From a virus, in IMG/VR virus record IMGVR_UViG_3300008107_005855, positions 65,160-127,001 of that record: 61,842 bases of DNA; one strand, given 5' to 3'. Shown here one piece after another: positions 30,971 through 39,858 of the stretch. The notes under the pieces are model-generated. The model saw nothing but the letters and a program-made list of their open reading frames with translations, made no database searches and had not been told where the DNA came from. Both the position numbers and the translations under genes were made by a program. Position 1 is the first letter of the stretch, and every line of letters starts with the position of its first letter.

Positions 30971-33634
30971 TTACTCCCAACTAAACAAACTGTCAAATGT
31001 TGTTGTAATCTGTGTGTTTTCGTCAATTTGCCAACTTAACACACCTAGCAAGTTTTCAACCTTTTGATTAACCACACTACTCTCCATTCCGTCATCGTCA
31101 AACGGCAAGTCTTTAAACCATTGCGGAATGTGTGACTCGTCGGTTGGATACCCAACACTGGTATATCCCAATGGGTTATCTTTTAACTTACACACAATGG
31201 TTTTCATTCCGTCCACAATTGCCATACTGTAATTATCGCCGTGCATGCGTTTTAAATTATTCCAATTCATTGCCGCACGTACATGTCCGGGCATGTTGGC
31301 TTTGCCTAGTCTTTCTTCTTCTTTAGAGTACTTGGTCAAGTTGTTGACACGTTTAGGCGTGCCTTTTTCCCAAGCCGGTCTTTCTTTGAACGCTAGTTTA
31401 AATTCGCGAACTTGGTCATAAATTTCTTCTTTTTGTGTTCCTGTGAGAACCTTTAGCAACAGCTCACTTAAAAACTCTTGGATTACTTTAGGTGTGTCTG
31501 ACCGCTTAAGATCTAGTCCCATGGCTTTAACTTTGCCAGGTTTACCGTTTGTGTCTAATCTGTTGCCTTCTAGATCATAAATTAGTACAGCATAACGCTT
31601 CTTCTTAATAAACAGACCTTTTTCTGCAACCAGTTCTCGACCACCTTTGATTAAACTGCCCATCTCTCTAGGACAATGAAATGCTTTTTCCATGAATCCG
31701 GGAAAACTGTCATTCACACTCTCGGCAATGGTATCGTATAGCTGTACACAGATGTCTTTGTTCCACTCCATGCGCCCAGATTCAATTTCTTCTTTGAGAA
31801 TAGAATAGGCACTGAAATACACACTATCAGTGTCTCCATAGATAATAGCTTTGCCAGTATGATCGTATTCGCCGGTGATGCATTCGTTTACATGACTGTC
31901 CATGTGGTGAGCAATGGCGCGGCCTGTTAGTGTAGTACTTTGTCCGATACGCTTGTCAAAGAATCTACAACCAGGATTAAGAATAGCACCATACAAACTG
32001 TTCAAGTTAATCTTCTTGACCAGTTGTCGCTTGTCCCAAAAAGATTTTTCTTCGGGAGTGGTAGCATCCTTCTTCTTGGCCTGCATCTCTTTACGTTCAG
32101 CATACCAACGTTCCAACAAGCCTGGAATGATACCTTTCTTCTCGTAAGTCATTATGGTGCCATTGGCAGTGAGTATCCAAGGTTGTTGGCTATCAAACAT
32201 CATATGCCATACGTCTGCGGCACTGTGTACAGTTGGCTCTTGGCCCTCCCAGTCAATGGTAATTTCAGTACCGGGCTCCATGTTCATTACAGCAGTATAC
32301 TCTAGGCAGGCAAATAAACCTTCCCATGCATCTGCAAAGTTGTCACTATTCTGTGACATTTTTTCTTTAATATAATGATCAGTCATTATCGGTCGGAGTT
32401 GTCCGACAATGGTTTCTGGGCCCATGTTAAGGGCGCGAATAGCCGAGGGATAGAGCGAGTTGATGTCAATTGCTCCGATGTATTCGTGGATGCCTTTTTT
32501 GGGATAAGCAACATAGGCACCTGCGGCTTGTGTTTCACCTTGATCATCTCGATTTCTCCTATTTTGAACAATCATACCACGACGATGAGCTTCATTGATA
32601 ATGGCCTGTTCAGTTACGGCAACTGCCCCCATGGTAGTTGGTAACAGTACAGTATTGTCATGAGCCAGTTCATTGGCCAAATCTAAGAATCTTAATTTCT
32701 TATCCATTTTGGCCAACAACATTGTATCCTGTCTATTGTAATCAATAAACTTGGGAAAATCTTTATTGTATAGTTGATCGAGGGTTCCCTCGTAAGCAAT
32801 CTTGCGTTCGTCTAGTTCGTATTCACCAATGGCATCAAGCGAATAGCTATGACGTTCTTCGTATGTGTACTTGCGGTACAGTTGCATATAGTCCATATGC
32901 ACACGACCAATCAAGTCAAAGGTAATGTTCTCTGCGCCAAATCTTTCGAATGTGCGCTGTTTGGGCATTTGTCCCCAGAGACAAAATCTACGGCAGTCAT
33001 CTTTGCTCAGTACACGCTTGGTACGCATGACCATGTAAGGAATATCAAAGCCTTCACTGTTCCAGCCACTGAGTACGTCTGCATCTTCAATTAGATCAAG
33101 AAATGTGTTTAACATTTCTTCTTCACGCTCAAAGAGATAACAGTTTTCAAATTTATTACAAATCTCTTCTGCTGACTCCCAACTGTAGCTCTTGGGAGGA
33201 ATCACCAAGGTAATCATTTTATCCATCCAGTCTAAGTATACTGATATGGCTGTTATTGGATTAAATGGATCTTCTGGTCGACTATAGCCACGCTCGGGGT
33301 CAAAGTCAACTTCAATATCAAAAAAGGCTACATTTAGTTTAGGGGATTCTGTACCCGAATAGTTTTCTTCCAAGCATCTAAAGATAGGATTAATATCACT
33401 TTCCCAAAGTCTCTTGCCAGAATTGATCTTTAGTTCTTTATGATACTCTTTGCTGTTTCTTGTGCTGAAACGACTGACAGGTGTATCATAAATTGTTTTG
33501 TACTTGCCTCTGGGATCGTCGTAATAAAATACATAGTTGGCTGGATATTCTTTATATACTCTTTGGCCATCATAACGTTCCACTACGTGAATTTGATCTT
33601 TTGCTCGATCAAACAATGCATCAATATAACTCAT
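30971..33634 (-). CDS. family B DNA polymerase (T4 gp43-like)
   Basis: 887 residues, matching T4 gp43 (898). Exonuclease: FFDIEVDF (D106, E108), SGWNSEGFDIPYM, and YNRQDTMLL. Polymerase: motif A IDINSLYPSAIR, motif B KKINLNSLYGA, motif C YGDTDSVYF. Replicative polymerase, processive with the clamp and clamp loader of this window. AGAATAA-type weak SD before ATG. A TATAAATA late box lies upstream. Confidence 0.95.
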   Translation of the reverse strand: MSYIDALFDRAKDQIHVVERYDGQRVYKEYPANYVFYYDDPRGKYKTIYDTPVSRFSTRNSKEYHKELKINSGKRLWESDINPIFRCLEENYSGTESPKLNVAFFDIEVDFDPERGYSRPEDPFNPITAISVYLDWMDKMITLVIPPKSYSWESAEEICNKFENCYLFEREEEMLNTFLDLIEDADVLSGWNSEGFDIPYMVMRTKRVLSKDDCRRFCLWGQMPKQRTFERFGAENITFDLIGRVHMDYMQLYRKYTYEERHSYSLDAIGEYELDERKIAYEGTLDQLYNKDFPKFIDYNRQDTMLLAKMDKKLRFLDLANELAHDNTVLLPTTMGAVAVTEQAIINEAHRRGMIVQNRRNRDDQGETQAAGAYVAYPKKGIHEYIGAIDINSLYPSAIRALNMGPETIVGQLRPIMTDHYIKEKMSQNSDNFADAWEGLFACLEYTAVMNMEPGTEITIDWEGQEPTVHSAADVWHMMFDSQQPWILTANGTIMTYEKKGIIPGLLERWYAERKEMQAKKKDATTPEEKSFWDKRQLVKKINLNSLYGAILNPGCRFFDKRIGQSTTLTGRAIAHHMDSHVNECITGEYDHTGKAIIYGDTDSVYFSAYSILKEEIESGRMEWNKDICVQLYDTIAESVNDSFPGFMEKAFHCPREMGSLIKGGRELVAEKGLFIKKKRYAVLIYDLEGNRLDTNGKPGKVKAMGLDLKRSDTPKVIQEFLSELLLKVLTGTQKEEIYDQVREFKLAFKERPAWEKGTPKRVNNLTKYSKEEERLGKANMPGHVRAAMNWNNLKRMHGDNYSMAIVDGMKTIVCKLKDNPLGYTSVGYPTDESHIPQWFKDLPFDDDGMESSVVNQKVENLLGVLSWQIDENTQITTTFDSLFSWE

Positions 33635-33705
33635 TTATTCTCCAAGTGCGACTTCTAGCTCACACACACTCTACTTGCTGTTTATAGTACAGCGGAACTA
33701 TAGCA

Positions 33706-33713
33706 TATTTATA
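33706..33713 (-). promoter_or_regulatory. possible late promoter upstream of DNA polymerase
   Basis: A perfect TATAAATA on minus, 71 nt upstream of the polymerase ATG, overlapping the stop codon of the small membrane gene at 33709. Late expression of a polymerase would be odd, so this may be fortuitous. Confidence 0.4.
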
Positions 33714-33999
33714 AAAACAACATCCTGGCCAACGCAATACTGTCAATACCAACCAACAGCAAGTAGTTGGCCAACATTCCAGAACTGCGTCTAGTCCAAG
33801 CCGCCCATGCAAAAATTGCACATTGCAAAATGAACAGCGGATAAAGAATTAAGAACGGCGGAGTTGGTACTGTAAGCATCATGGTAACACTACATCCGAT
33901 GCTGAGAAACCAGGCTAGTATTTCTAAAACGCAACGTACCGGGTTACTACGCCAGTCTTGTTTAATCCAATTGGATATGCCAGACAATAGAGTTTTCAC
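33709..33999 (-). CDS. integral membrane protein, 96 aa
   Basis: GTG start overlapping the stop of the DsbA-like gene (GTGA). Three hydrophobic segments (about residues 24-43, 46-66 and 75-95). Not recognised; no lysis-like charged tail. Confidence 0.68.
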   Translation of the reverse strand: MKTLLSGISNWIKQDWRSNPVRCVLEILAWFLSIGCSVTMMLTVPTPPFLILYPLFILQCAIFAWAAWTRRSSGMLANYLLLVGIDSIALARMLFL

Positions 34000-34256
34000 A
34001 GAGTCTTGCCAACAGTTTCTAAAATAGTATTTAGATCATCGTGGTCTCGATTTGTCTCACCGAGTTTGGCCTTGTGTGCAATTTTAACAGCTTTTTTAAG
34101 TACAGCTGGTTTAATTTCTAATTCTTCAGCAATAGCTTTGATGGTGTCATTGAGACCGGCATTGAGATCATCGACTTCATGCAATACCTGCATGCCTTCG
34201 TTAATCAATTGTGTAAGTTTGGCTTTTTGTTCGCCGCTGAACATTTTTGATGTCAT
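33996..34256 (-). CDS. DsbA-like double-stranded DNA-binding protein
   Basis: 86 residues, all helical: EQKAKLTQLINEGMQVLHEV, LNDTIKAIAEELEI, KPAVLKKAVKIAHKAK. Resembles the small dsDNA-binding protein DsbA of T4-like phages, which binds near late promoters. Has its own promoter and AAGGAG site. Confidence 0.75.
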   Translation of the reverse strand: MTSKMFSGEQKAKLTQLINEGMQVLHEVDDLNAGLNDTIKAIAEELEIKPAVLKKAVKIAHKAKLGETNRDHDDLNTILETVGKTL

Positions 34257-34279
34257 AGATAATCACTCCTTAAAGTTAA

Positions 34280-34308
34280 ATTATATATGAAAGATTCTAG
34301 AAAATCAA
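34280..34308 (-). promoter_or_regulatory. sigma-70-type promoter for the DsbA-like gene
   Basis: TTGATT (4/6), 17 bp, TATAAT (6/6) on minus; 23 nt upstream of the ATG at 34256. Confidence 0.8.
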
Positions 34309-34312
34309 ATAT

Positions 34313-34540
34313 TTAGGCTGTCACAGTGCCAATATAATTGGCTTCTTTGACCTGATAGCCTTGTTTTTTATAATGGGCCATGGCCCGGCTTACTGCTTCT
34401 TCTTCGGAGTCGGCCACAACTCGAATAATTTTTTGAATTAATGTATTTCTCTGCGTAACTGCTGTGGCACCTTGGTCAACTACTGTAACACTGACGCGAT
34501 GTTTAGTAGTTATAGGATCTGTGATTTCAAGTAAAAACAT
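34313..34540 (-). CDS. hypothetical protein, 75 aa
   Basis: Not recognised. MFLLEITDPITTKHRVSV start; helical SEEEAVSRAMAHYKKQGYQV and short C-terminal strand, the strand-helix-strand pattern of many small phage proteins. Two nt after the stop of the 34543 gene, so co-transcribed with probable virion genes. Confidence 0.7.
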   Translation of the reverse strand: MFLLEITDPITTKHRVSVTVVDQGATAVTQRNTLIQKIIRVVADSEEEAVSRAMAHYKKQGYQVKEANYIGTVTA

Positions 34541-34542
34541 AA

Positions 34543-35331
34543 TTAACCTTGTGCCTTTTTCAATTGGTCTGCGATATCTTTGGCATTGGCCTGTTTAGCT
34601 GTTGTAGCAATGCTAGAACTAGACGAAGGGTTTTTTAATAGATCAGCCAGGATTGGAGCCAACTTACTAATTTGATCTTCTTCGCCAGGATTCAACTGTT
34701 GGCCTGAGTCAGCCTTGTCTAATGCAGATGTAGTTTTTTGTATGTCCAATCCTTTAGCACTCAAAGGTTTAAGTTTTTGTACACTTTGTTTCAATCTGTC
34801 TAGTTCTAATTTATCTTTTGGATCAATTGTTTGTTGTGCTGTTCCGGTACCGGCAGTTGCTTGTGCATTTGGACCAATCGCTGAACCATTTGCTCCGTAC
34901 TCATCGATTTTGTGGCCAACAACTTCTTCATACTTGTCCATGCTTAATACATTACCGCTGGCAGAAAGTTGTACTAGTTTTTCAGCTATGCTGTGAAGGT
35001 CAACATCGCTCTTGGCATCTTCACGAGCAAATTCAAGTAGTCTAATCATTAACGGAACATCTACTGCAATAACGTCGGGCAAATTGCCTTCACCTGGACC
35101 GCCAGTGGTTTTGAATTCTTCGAATTCACGAGCTAGTTTTCTTGTGGGGTCGGGAGAACGCAAAGAATCTTCAAGTTCGGCCAAAAGATTTTCGCCTACT
35201 AGACGATTTTTAAAAGGGTGTGCCTTATTATAAGGTTTTGCCTTTTCTGTGCCACGTACTTGATCGCCGGGTTTTTGTTCTGGTTCGCCGGCAAATTTAT
35301 GCATGGCTTCTAGTAGGTGTTTCATGTCCAT
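34543..35331 (-). CDS. probable head/internal virion protein, 262 aa
   Basis: Not assigned by homology. N-terminal MDMKHLLEAMHKFAGE is amphipathic, like capsid-targeting or scaffold peptides. A helical middle domain (VDVPLMIRLLEFAREDAK, DLHSIAEKLVQL) is followed by a Gly/Ala/Thr/Gln-rich linker and a final Ser-rich helical part. Neighbours at 35333-39037 are also likely virion proteins, so packaging is plausible. Confidence 0.65.
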   Translation of the reverse strand: MDMKHLLEAMHKFAGEPEQKPGDQVRGTEKAKPYNKAHPFKNRLVGENLLAELEDSLRSPDPTRKLAREFEEFKTTGGPGEGNLPDVIAVDVPLMIRLLEFAREDAKSDVDLHSIAEKLVQLSASGNVLSMDKYEEVVGHKIDEYGANGSAIGPNAQATAGTGTAQQTIDPKDKLELDRLKQSVQKLKPLSAKGLDIQKTTSALDKADSGQQLNPGEEDQISKLAPILADLLKNPSSSSSIATTAKQANAKDIADQLKKAQG

Positions 35332-35332
35332 A

Positions 35333-35782
35333 TTAATATACGCCTTTGCCTGTGGGCACCTTGGATCTACTAATTACATTGCCAATTTTTTTAGGAATAC
35401 CATTTGATGGCTTTCCGCCTCCGATTGGAGTAACTGCAACAGCAATAGACGAGGAAGAAGTATTCTCTACTAGACTGTTAAATTTATTTTCTATAGATTC
35501 AAAACTCACTGTCGGCAGTTCTTGTTCTTGCCCGGCTGTGTGTTCATAATGCAGATAGTCTCTTACAGTTTTTAAATAATCAGCGGCCAAGGTAAGTTTC
35601 TCACTTACCCAACCTTCTAATCCATCTATTTCAGTTATGTTTTTTAACAGGTGATGTAGTTCAATTGCGGCCTCGGCGGCATTATAGCAGTCCTGACGTG
35701 CCATTTGCACTTCGTGATCTTTGTGCATACTTTGGGCACCGTCGACAATTTGATTTTCTACAATAAAGTCTGTTGTTTTCAT
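35333..35782 (-). CDS. probable virion protein, 149 aa
   Basis: Not assigned by homology. Starts MKTTDFIVENQ, close in style to T4's capsid-targeting MKTYQEFIAE, with a possible cleavage after Glu9 or Glu of FIVE. Helical middle (YNAAEAAIELHHLLKN, EKLTLAADYLKTVRDYL) and a Gly/Lys/Pro-rich tail. A late-type promoter sits 19 nt upstream. Confidence 0.68.
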   Translation of the reverse strand: MKTTDFIVENQIVDGAQSMHKDHEVQMARQDCYNAAEAAIELHHLLKNITEIDGLEGWVSEKLTLAADYLKTVRDYLHYEHTAGQEQELPTVSFESIENKFNSLVENTSSSSIAVAVTPIGGGKPSNGIPKKIGNVISRSKVPTGKGVY

Positions 35783-35801
35783 TTTTATATCCTTAATATA
35801 C

Positions 35802-35809
35802 TATTTATT
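35802..35809 (-). promoter_or_regulatory. late promoter, NATAAATA type
   Basis: AATAAATA on minus, 19 nt upstream of the ATG at 35782. The leader has an AAGGAT ribosome site. Confidence 0.6.
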
Positions 35810-36098
35810 GGGATATTGCAAACTTGTGATCTAATCCAACTTGGGGTATTGCAATTTCGTTGTTTATTGAAAAATTTTTAATTTCAAATATTGGGTTATT
35901 TCGTGCCACCGGTACCAGCTTTAAGTTGTGTTCTTTATTTAGATCTAGATTTACTAATATTTCTTCTTGACGATATTCTTTGCCGTTGGGATGATTCCAG
36001 GTACGTTCTGTAATAAGATCATCGTTGACATAGATCCTATAAGTAGGTTCAATTTGATACCAGCGGCAATACAAGTCAAAATTTAGTTTAGTAACCAT
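35805..36098 (-). CDS. beta-sandwich-like hypothetical protein, 97 aa
   Basis: Not recognised. Beta-rich: TYRIYVNDDLITERTW, QEEILVNLDLNKEHNLKLV, then FEIKNFSINNE. The alternation resembles the first part of the protein at 39858-40328 (YSILIDDQEY...FDVDLNEGPHSLNIKL), so both may share a carbohydrate-binding-like fold. Likely virion decoration, unproven. Confidence 0.65.
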   Translation of the reverse strand: MVTKLNFDLYCRWYQIEPTYRIYVNDDLITERTWNHPNGKEYRQEEILVNLDLNKEHNLKLVPVARNNPIFEIKNFSINNEIAIPQVGLDHKFAISQ

Positions 36099-36099
36099 C

Positions 36100-36600
36100 T
36101 TATTTTTTCTTAAACAAATGATATGCTTTCATCATGTTTTTTAGGGTATTACCATCGACATCGTTTTGATCGCCTGTTGTGGCCATTACATATCTAGGGT
36201 CATTTCCATCTTTGACTACGCCTACACCTGCGGCTTCTTCTTTTAGATTGCCTTCGTCTTTGGCACGTTGTAAGAACGCAAGTCTATCGCTGACACCTTT
36301 AATACCAGGTTTGATATTTGCGGCATCTGCTCTGTCACCATAACTGGCTTTTTTCAAATGCTTTAGCGTGGTTTGTGCCTGATGACTTTGTGGATTGCTT
36401 TCGGTCATGTTGCCTAAAATTTGTTCAACATGCTTGATCCAACCGCTCACATCACTGCTGCCAATTTCGTCAACATCACCTACAAAATCTGCAACTTCTT
36501 CAATTGCAGACATGACCTTTACTGGACCGTACTTGCTTAACAAGTCTGCACGTTGCATCAGGATTCTACGTGTAATAGCACTAGACACGACGTTCATCAT
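36100..36600 (-). CDS. phage domain protein following the polyprotein, possible frameshift product
   Basis: 166 residues from ATG 36600 (MMNVVSSAITRRILMQ). Contains RADLLSKYGPVKVMSAIEE and VGDVDEIGSSDVSGWIKH, a module I recognise from environmental phage polyprotein-like genes. It lies in the +1 frame relative to the 818-aa protein and overlaps its last codons. Upstream of 36600 this frame is only out-of-frame translation. It may start at 36600 (GGTGG just upstream) or be joined to the polyprotein by a +1 shift at GTC-TAG. Confidence 0.65.
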   Translation of the reverse strand: MMNVVSSAITRRILMQRADLLSKYGPVKVMSAIEEVADFVGDVDEIGSSDVSGWIKHVEQILGNMTESNPQSHQAQTTLKHLKKASYGDRADAANIKPGIKGVSDRLAFLQRAKDEGNLKEEAAGVGVVKDGNDPRYVMATTGDQNDVDGNTLKNMMKAYHLFKKK

Positions 36601-39037
36601 TGCCGCCACCGTCTTGTCTATAAGCGTACGACTGGCGCTTGCCCATGCCTGCAACACTACTGTCGTAATCTCTTTGGTACGCATCGCGCCTATACCCAGC
36701 CTCCGCCACACCTTGTGACGAGTTTTCTATCTGCTTAATAGCATCATACAAAACCCATTCCAATCGACCAGTGTATCCTTGTGGGAATGTGGCTTTACCT
36801 GTTTGTACCTGTTTGGCTATGGCCCTTAGGTTGGCTAGTTCGTTTACTGTGTTCTGGGCACCTTGTTCTGGATTATTTCTTAATGCGTTAATGGCATCGT
36901 ACAATGCTACTTCTAATTGGCTAGCAAATCCTTGCGGGTATTGGGCTTTTCCAGTTTGTATTTGTTTTACTGTAGATCTTATATTGACTAATGATTGCAC
37001 AGTATCATTTTCACCGACGCCTTCTGTCTTGGGCTTCTTGCCGTCTTTTTTCATAGCAATGGCTATAGCAGCCTGCTGTGGATGTGCCGACTTGGTCTCG
37101 GCCATACCTTGCTGACTATACATATCAACTAGTTGTCGAACATAGAAATTATAATGACCACGACGATCATTGAATTCTCTATTGCCAAGCACAATCTTTA
37201 ATGCGGCCACAGCATCATTTACATCTGAACCACGCATTATTTTTAATGCGTCTGTCACTAGTGAATCCACACGCTGTGAGCCTTCTGCTACATCTTTCTG
37301 ACCATGTTTCTTGAGATCGTTATCAAACTGTTTGTTAGTAGCTTTTACAATACCACTAAATCTTTTATCACCACGTTTAAAGTCACCCGATGCATCTGCT
37401 TTCTTAGCATCTGCTCCTGCGGCCTTTTTATACTGAGCCAATTTATCAGTAGATAATTCTTTTAAATTGCCTTCTTTATTGTTGCTGTGTATTTCGGGTT
37501 GCTGGTTCCCGCCACCAATATCTTTGTATTTCATTTTTAACCTATCTAATTTTTGTTTTAATCCCATTTGTTCCTGTTTACTGTAAGGAACTATTACCAT
37601 GTCACTGTCACCTTGACCGTATTCGTGAGGATCATCGGTTCCTAGTGTTGGATAGTGCTGTCCTAACTTGTACCAATCTAGGTCACCCGGAGTATCAATC
37701 ACTAAGGAATTCTTAGGAGTTGTCAGCAGATCTTTCTGATATCCTTTTGGATCTGGCTCTACTGCCACACCTTCGGATGTGCCCGATTGAGGATTGGTTA
37801 CAAATTTCTCAATTGCTTGTTTTACACCGTCTGGCGCATTAGTCCACGGTTCAGCAACACCGGTGCTGTCAAAGCTACCACCTTGCGGTTTTAGTGCAGG
37901 ATTTACATAGGATACTTTAACATCAGTGAACGGAATCGGAGATTGGTTAATGTTTGGTCGATAACTTGCTTGAACAGTTTTACCGTTACTTAGTTTATAA
38001 TAATTTAGTGTTGGTTCAAGCAATTCATTTAATTGACCTTCCGCTACGCCTTGCTTTTGCAAATAAAAATACGAGCTTACTAAATCGCTAGGAAAATCGG
38101 CATCGTAGTTAAACATATAACGAGCAGATTTTTGACCTAGATCATTTGCCACTATGTGGTATGCTTGATTTAAGATCTCGTCTTCGGAAGTGATATCTTG
38201 ACGCTTGTTGAAGATTTGTTGTGCCAGTTGTTCGGCATAGTTACTGCCAGACCCTTCGGTTACACTTTCTTTTATTTTTTCGCAGTCGTTTACTCTAACA
38301 CTTTTACCGTGGGTCGGACTTGGTTTAGTTCCGACTTTTTTATAGCCAGGCCAGCAATTTTCTTTACGCCTGGCAGATTGAGAACGCTGTGCTTCGGTGA
38401 TGTCTTCTGTTTTCATCGTTGGTATCTTTTCAAATATTTTAACAATACTTTCATTGTATGCTCCATAGAGCCCCACAATAAATTCTTTGCGTTGTTCGGG
38501 ATTGGTTCTAACCTGATTCCATAAATTACGCACATCGGTTCCGTGACTAACATCGTATTGTTGGCCGGCAACAGTGACCGACTCTTGTAACTCTGGAACA
38601 ACTACCACATAGCCATGCTTGTCGGCTGTGGTACATTTACTTAGATCTTCAAAGTTTTTAAAATATCCTGGAGAACCATTTTTTTTAACGCTGTCTGGAT
38701 TCAGACGCTTGGCATCAGGTGCACCAACAGCAGTAACAAAAATGGTACGCTCGGGTGCAATTCCCTCAGGGGGCTTATACATCTGATTGCTTTGGATAAT
38801 GCGATCTTGAGTAATGCCCATTGCGGTTATTAGCTGTACTTTGTCGCTAAAATTAAAAGGACTTTTGTCTGAACTAGTGTCGTTACTAGTTTGGATGTAG
38901 ACATTTTTAGCACCAAACTGTGCTTGAAGTTTGCTATAAACTCCTAAATGTCCTTTATGGAATGGCTGAAATCGTCCTGGGTAAGTGACGATAACAGAAA
39001 TTCCTTGGTCTTCAGTAAACATATCTGCAATAAACAT
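36581..39037 (-). CDS. 818-aa probable head polyprotein with N-terminal nucleotidyltransferase domain
   Basis: Residues 1-210 carry a cytidylyltransferase-like fold (GRFQPFHKGH at 21-30, SNDTSSDKSPF, and a conserved GTDVR near 166-170), as in NMN/PPAT-type adenylyltransferases. The rest is a chain of short domains separated by hydrophobic-x-Glu motifs followed by small residues (Glu215, 261, 333, 396, 585, 647, 676, 779), like T4 gp21 prohead-protease sites. Residues 679-721 and 730-772 are tandem repeats of one 43-residue unit. The MFIADMFTE start resembles a capsid-targeting peptide. Likely packaged and cleaved. Confidence 0.75.
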   Translation of the reverse strand: MFIADMFTEDQGISVIVTYPGRFQPFHKGHLGVYSKLQAQFGAKNVYIQTSNDTSSDKSPFNFSDKVQLITAMGITQDRIIQSNQMYKPPEGIAPERTIFVTAVGAPDAKRLNPDSVKKNGSPGYFKNFEDLSKCTTADKHGYVVVVPELQESVTVAGQQYDVSHGTDVRNLWNQVRTNPEQRKEFIVGLYGAYNESIVKIFEKIPTMKTEDITEAQRSQSARRKENCWPGYKKVGTKPSPTHGKSVRVNDCEKIKESVTEGSGSNYAEQLAQQIFNKRQDITSEDEILNQAYHIVANDLGQKSARYMFNYDADFPSDLVSSYFYLQKQGVAEGQLNELLEPTLNYYKLSNGKTVQASYRPNINQSPIPFTDVKVSYVNPALKPQGGSFDSTGVAEPWTNAPDGVKQAIEKFVTNPQSGTSEGVAVEPDPKGYQKDLLTTPKNSLVIDTPGDLDWYKLGQHYPTLGTDDPHEYGQGDSDMVIVPYSKQEQMGLKQKLDRLKMKYKDIGGGNQQPEIHSNNKEGNLKELSTDKLAQYKKAAGADAKKADASGDFKRGDKRFSGIVKATNKQFDNDLKKHGQKDVAEGSQRVDSLVTDALKIMRGSDVNDAVAALKIVLGNREFNDRRGHYNFYVRQLVDMYSQQGMAETKSAHPQQAAIAIAMKKDGKKPKTEGVGENDTVQSLVNIRSTVKQIQTGKAQYPQGFASQLEVALYDAINALRNNPEQGAQNTVNELANLRAIAKQVQTGKATFPQGYTGRLEWVLYDAIKQIENSSQGVAEAGYRRDAYQRDYDSSVAGMGKRQSYAYRQDGGGNDERRV

Positions 39038-39066
39038 GAAATAATCCGGTTATTGCAGTATTTAGC

Positions 39067-39858
39067 TTACTTGTTATCTGCCTGCCATTTGTATGCAGTG
39101 GACACAGTTGCACTATCACTGCGTAATTTAATTAGTTCAAGTACATCAGGATTGTTTGCTTGATCTTTGTGTGGTGCAAATAACGCACGACCTCTTGGGT
39201 CTGCACTAGTAGCAGGATCTGTCAAATAATAAACAGCCATGCTTTTCCTGCAAACGTCAGTTGGGCAGTTTAAATCGTCTGGCAACCCGTGCCAACTATA
39301 CTGTGTTGTGTCAAATATAACAGCACGATTAAAACGATTTTCTACACGAGTCACTAACTCTTTGGGCTGATTAGTTTCGTGGTTGTGGCTCCACAGTTCC
39401 AATCCACCACCCCACGCTGGATCCCAGTCGGGGGTCATGTATATGATAAGGTTAAAATGCCGTTCTAATTTTAACTTAGGGTGTATACTGTAATCCAGAT
39501 GAATGTTTAGTTTTCCACCTGTTCCGTGTATATGCCATCCACCGCCGTGTAATCCAACATCGGGTTTGACACTGGGTTGCCCAGTAATACGTTCAACTAT
39601 GCCAACAAACTCGGAACTGTTTAAATAGGAAAATGCCTGGTAAGTCAACGACGGAAAACGATCCCATTGATTACATGTTTTTTTGTCTTCAATGAGGTTT
39701 TTATAATAGTACCAAAACTCATCGTTGAAGTTGGGGTACTCTGCAGTCAGTTGGTTTGCTACTTCTTCTGACCAGAAATTGTCAATGACTACATGATTAT
39801 ACGGCTTGCCAGATCTAAATGAGTCTGTTAGCTCGTCCCAATTGCGTTGATTTATCAT
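39067..39858 (-). CDS. 2OG-Fe(II) oxygenase (prolyl-4-hydroxylase-like)
   Basis: 263 residues. The iron site is readable as H120-L-D122 in LNIHLDYS and a distal H190 in YSWHGLP, with R204 in CRKSMAVYYL a likely 2-oxoglutarate ligand. This is the 2OGFeDO_Oxy fold frequent in T4-like marine phages. Substrate unknown; protein, sugar or base hydroxylation are possible. Neighbours are probable virion and glycosyltransferase genes. Confidence 0.8.
   Translation of the reverse strand: MINQRNWDELTDSFRSGKPYNHVVIDNFWSEEVANQLTAEYPNFNDEFWYYYKNLIEDKKTCNQWDRFPSLTYQAFSYLNSSEFVGIVERITGQPSVKPDVGLHGGGWHIHGTGGKLNIHLDYSIHPKLKLERHFNLIIYMTPDWDPAWGGGLELWSHNHETNQPKELVTRVENRFNRAVIFDTTQYSWHGLPDDLNCPTDVCRKSMAVYYLTDPATSADPRGRALFAPHKDQANNPDVLELIKLRSDSATVSTAYKWQADNK

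Noticed and set aside
33706-33713. Late promoter as main promoter for DNA polymerase
   Set aside because: The box is perfect but 71 nt away, overlaps a stop codon and conflicts with the early need for polymerase; kept only as a low-confidence site.
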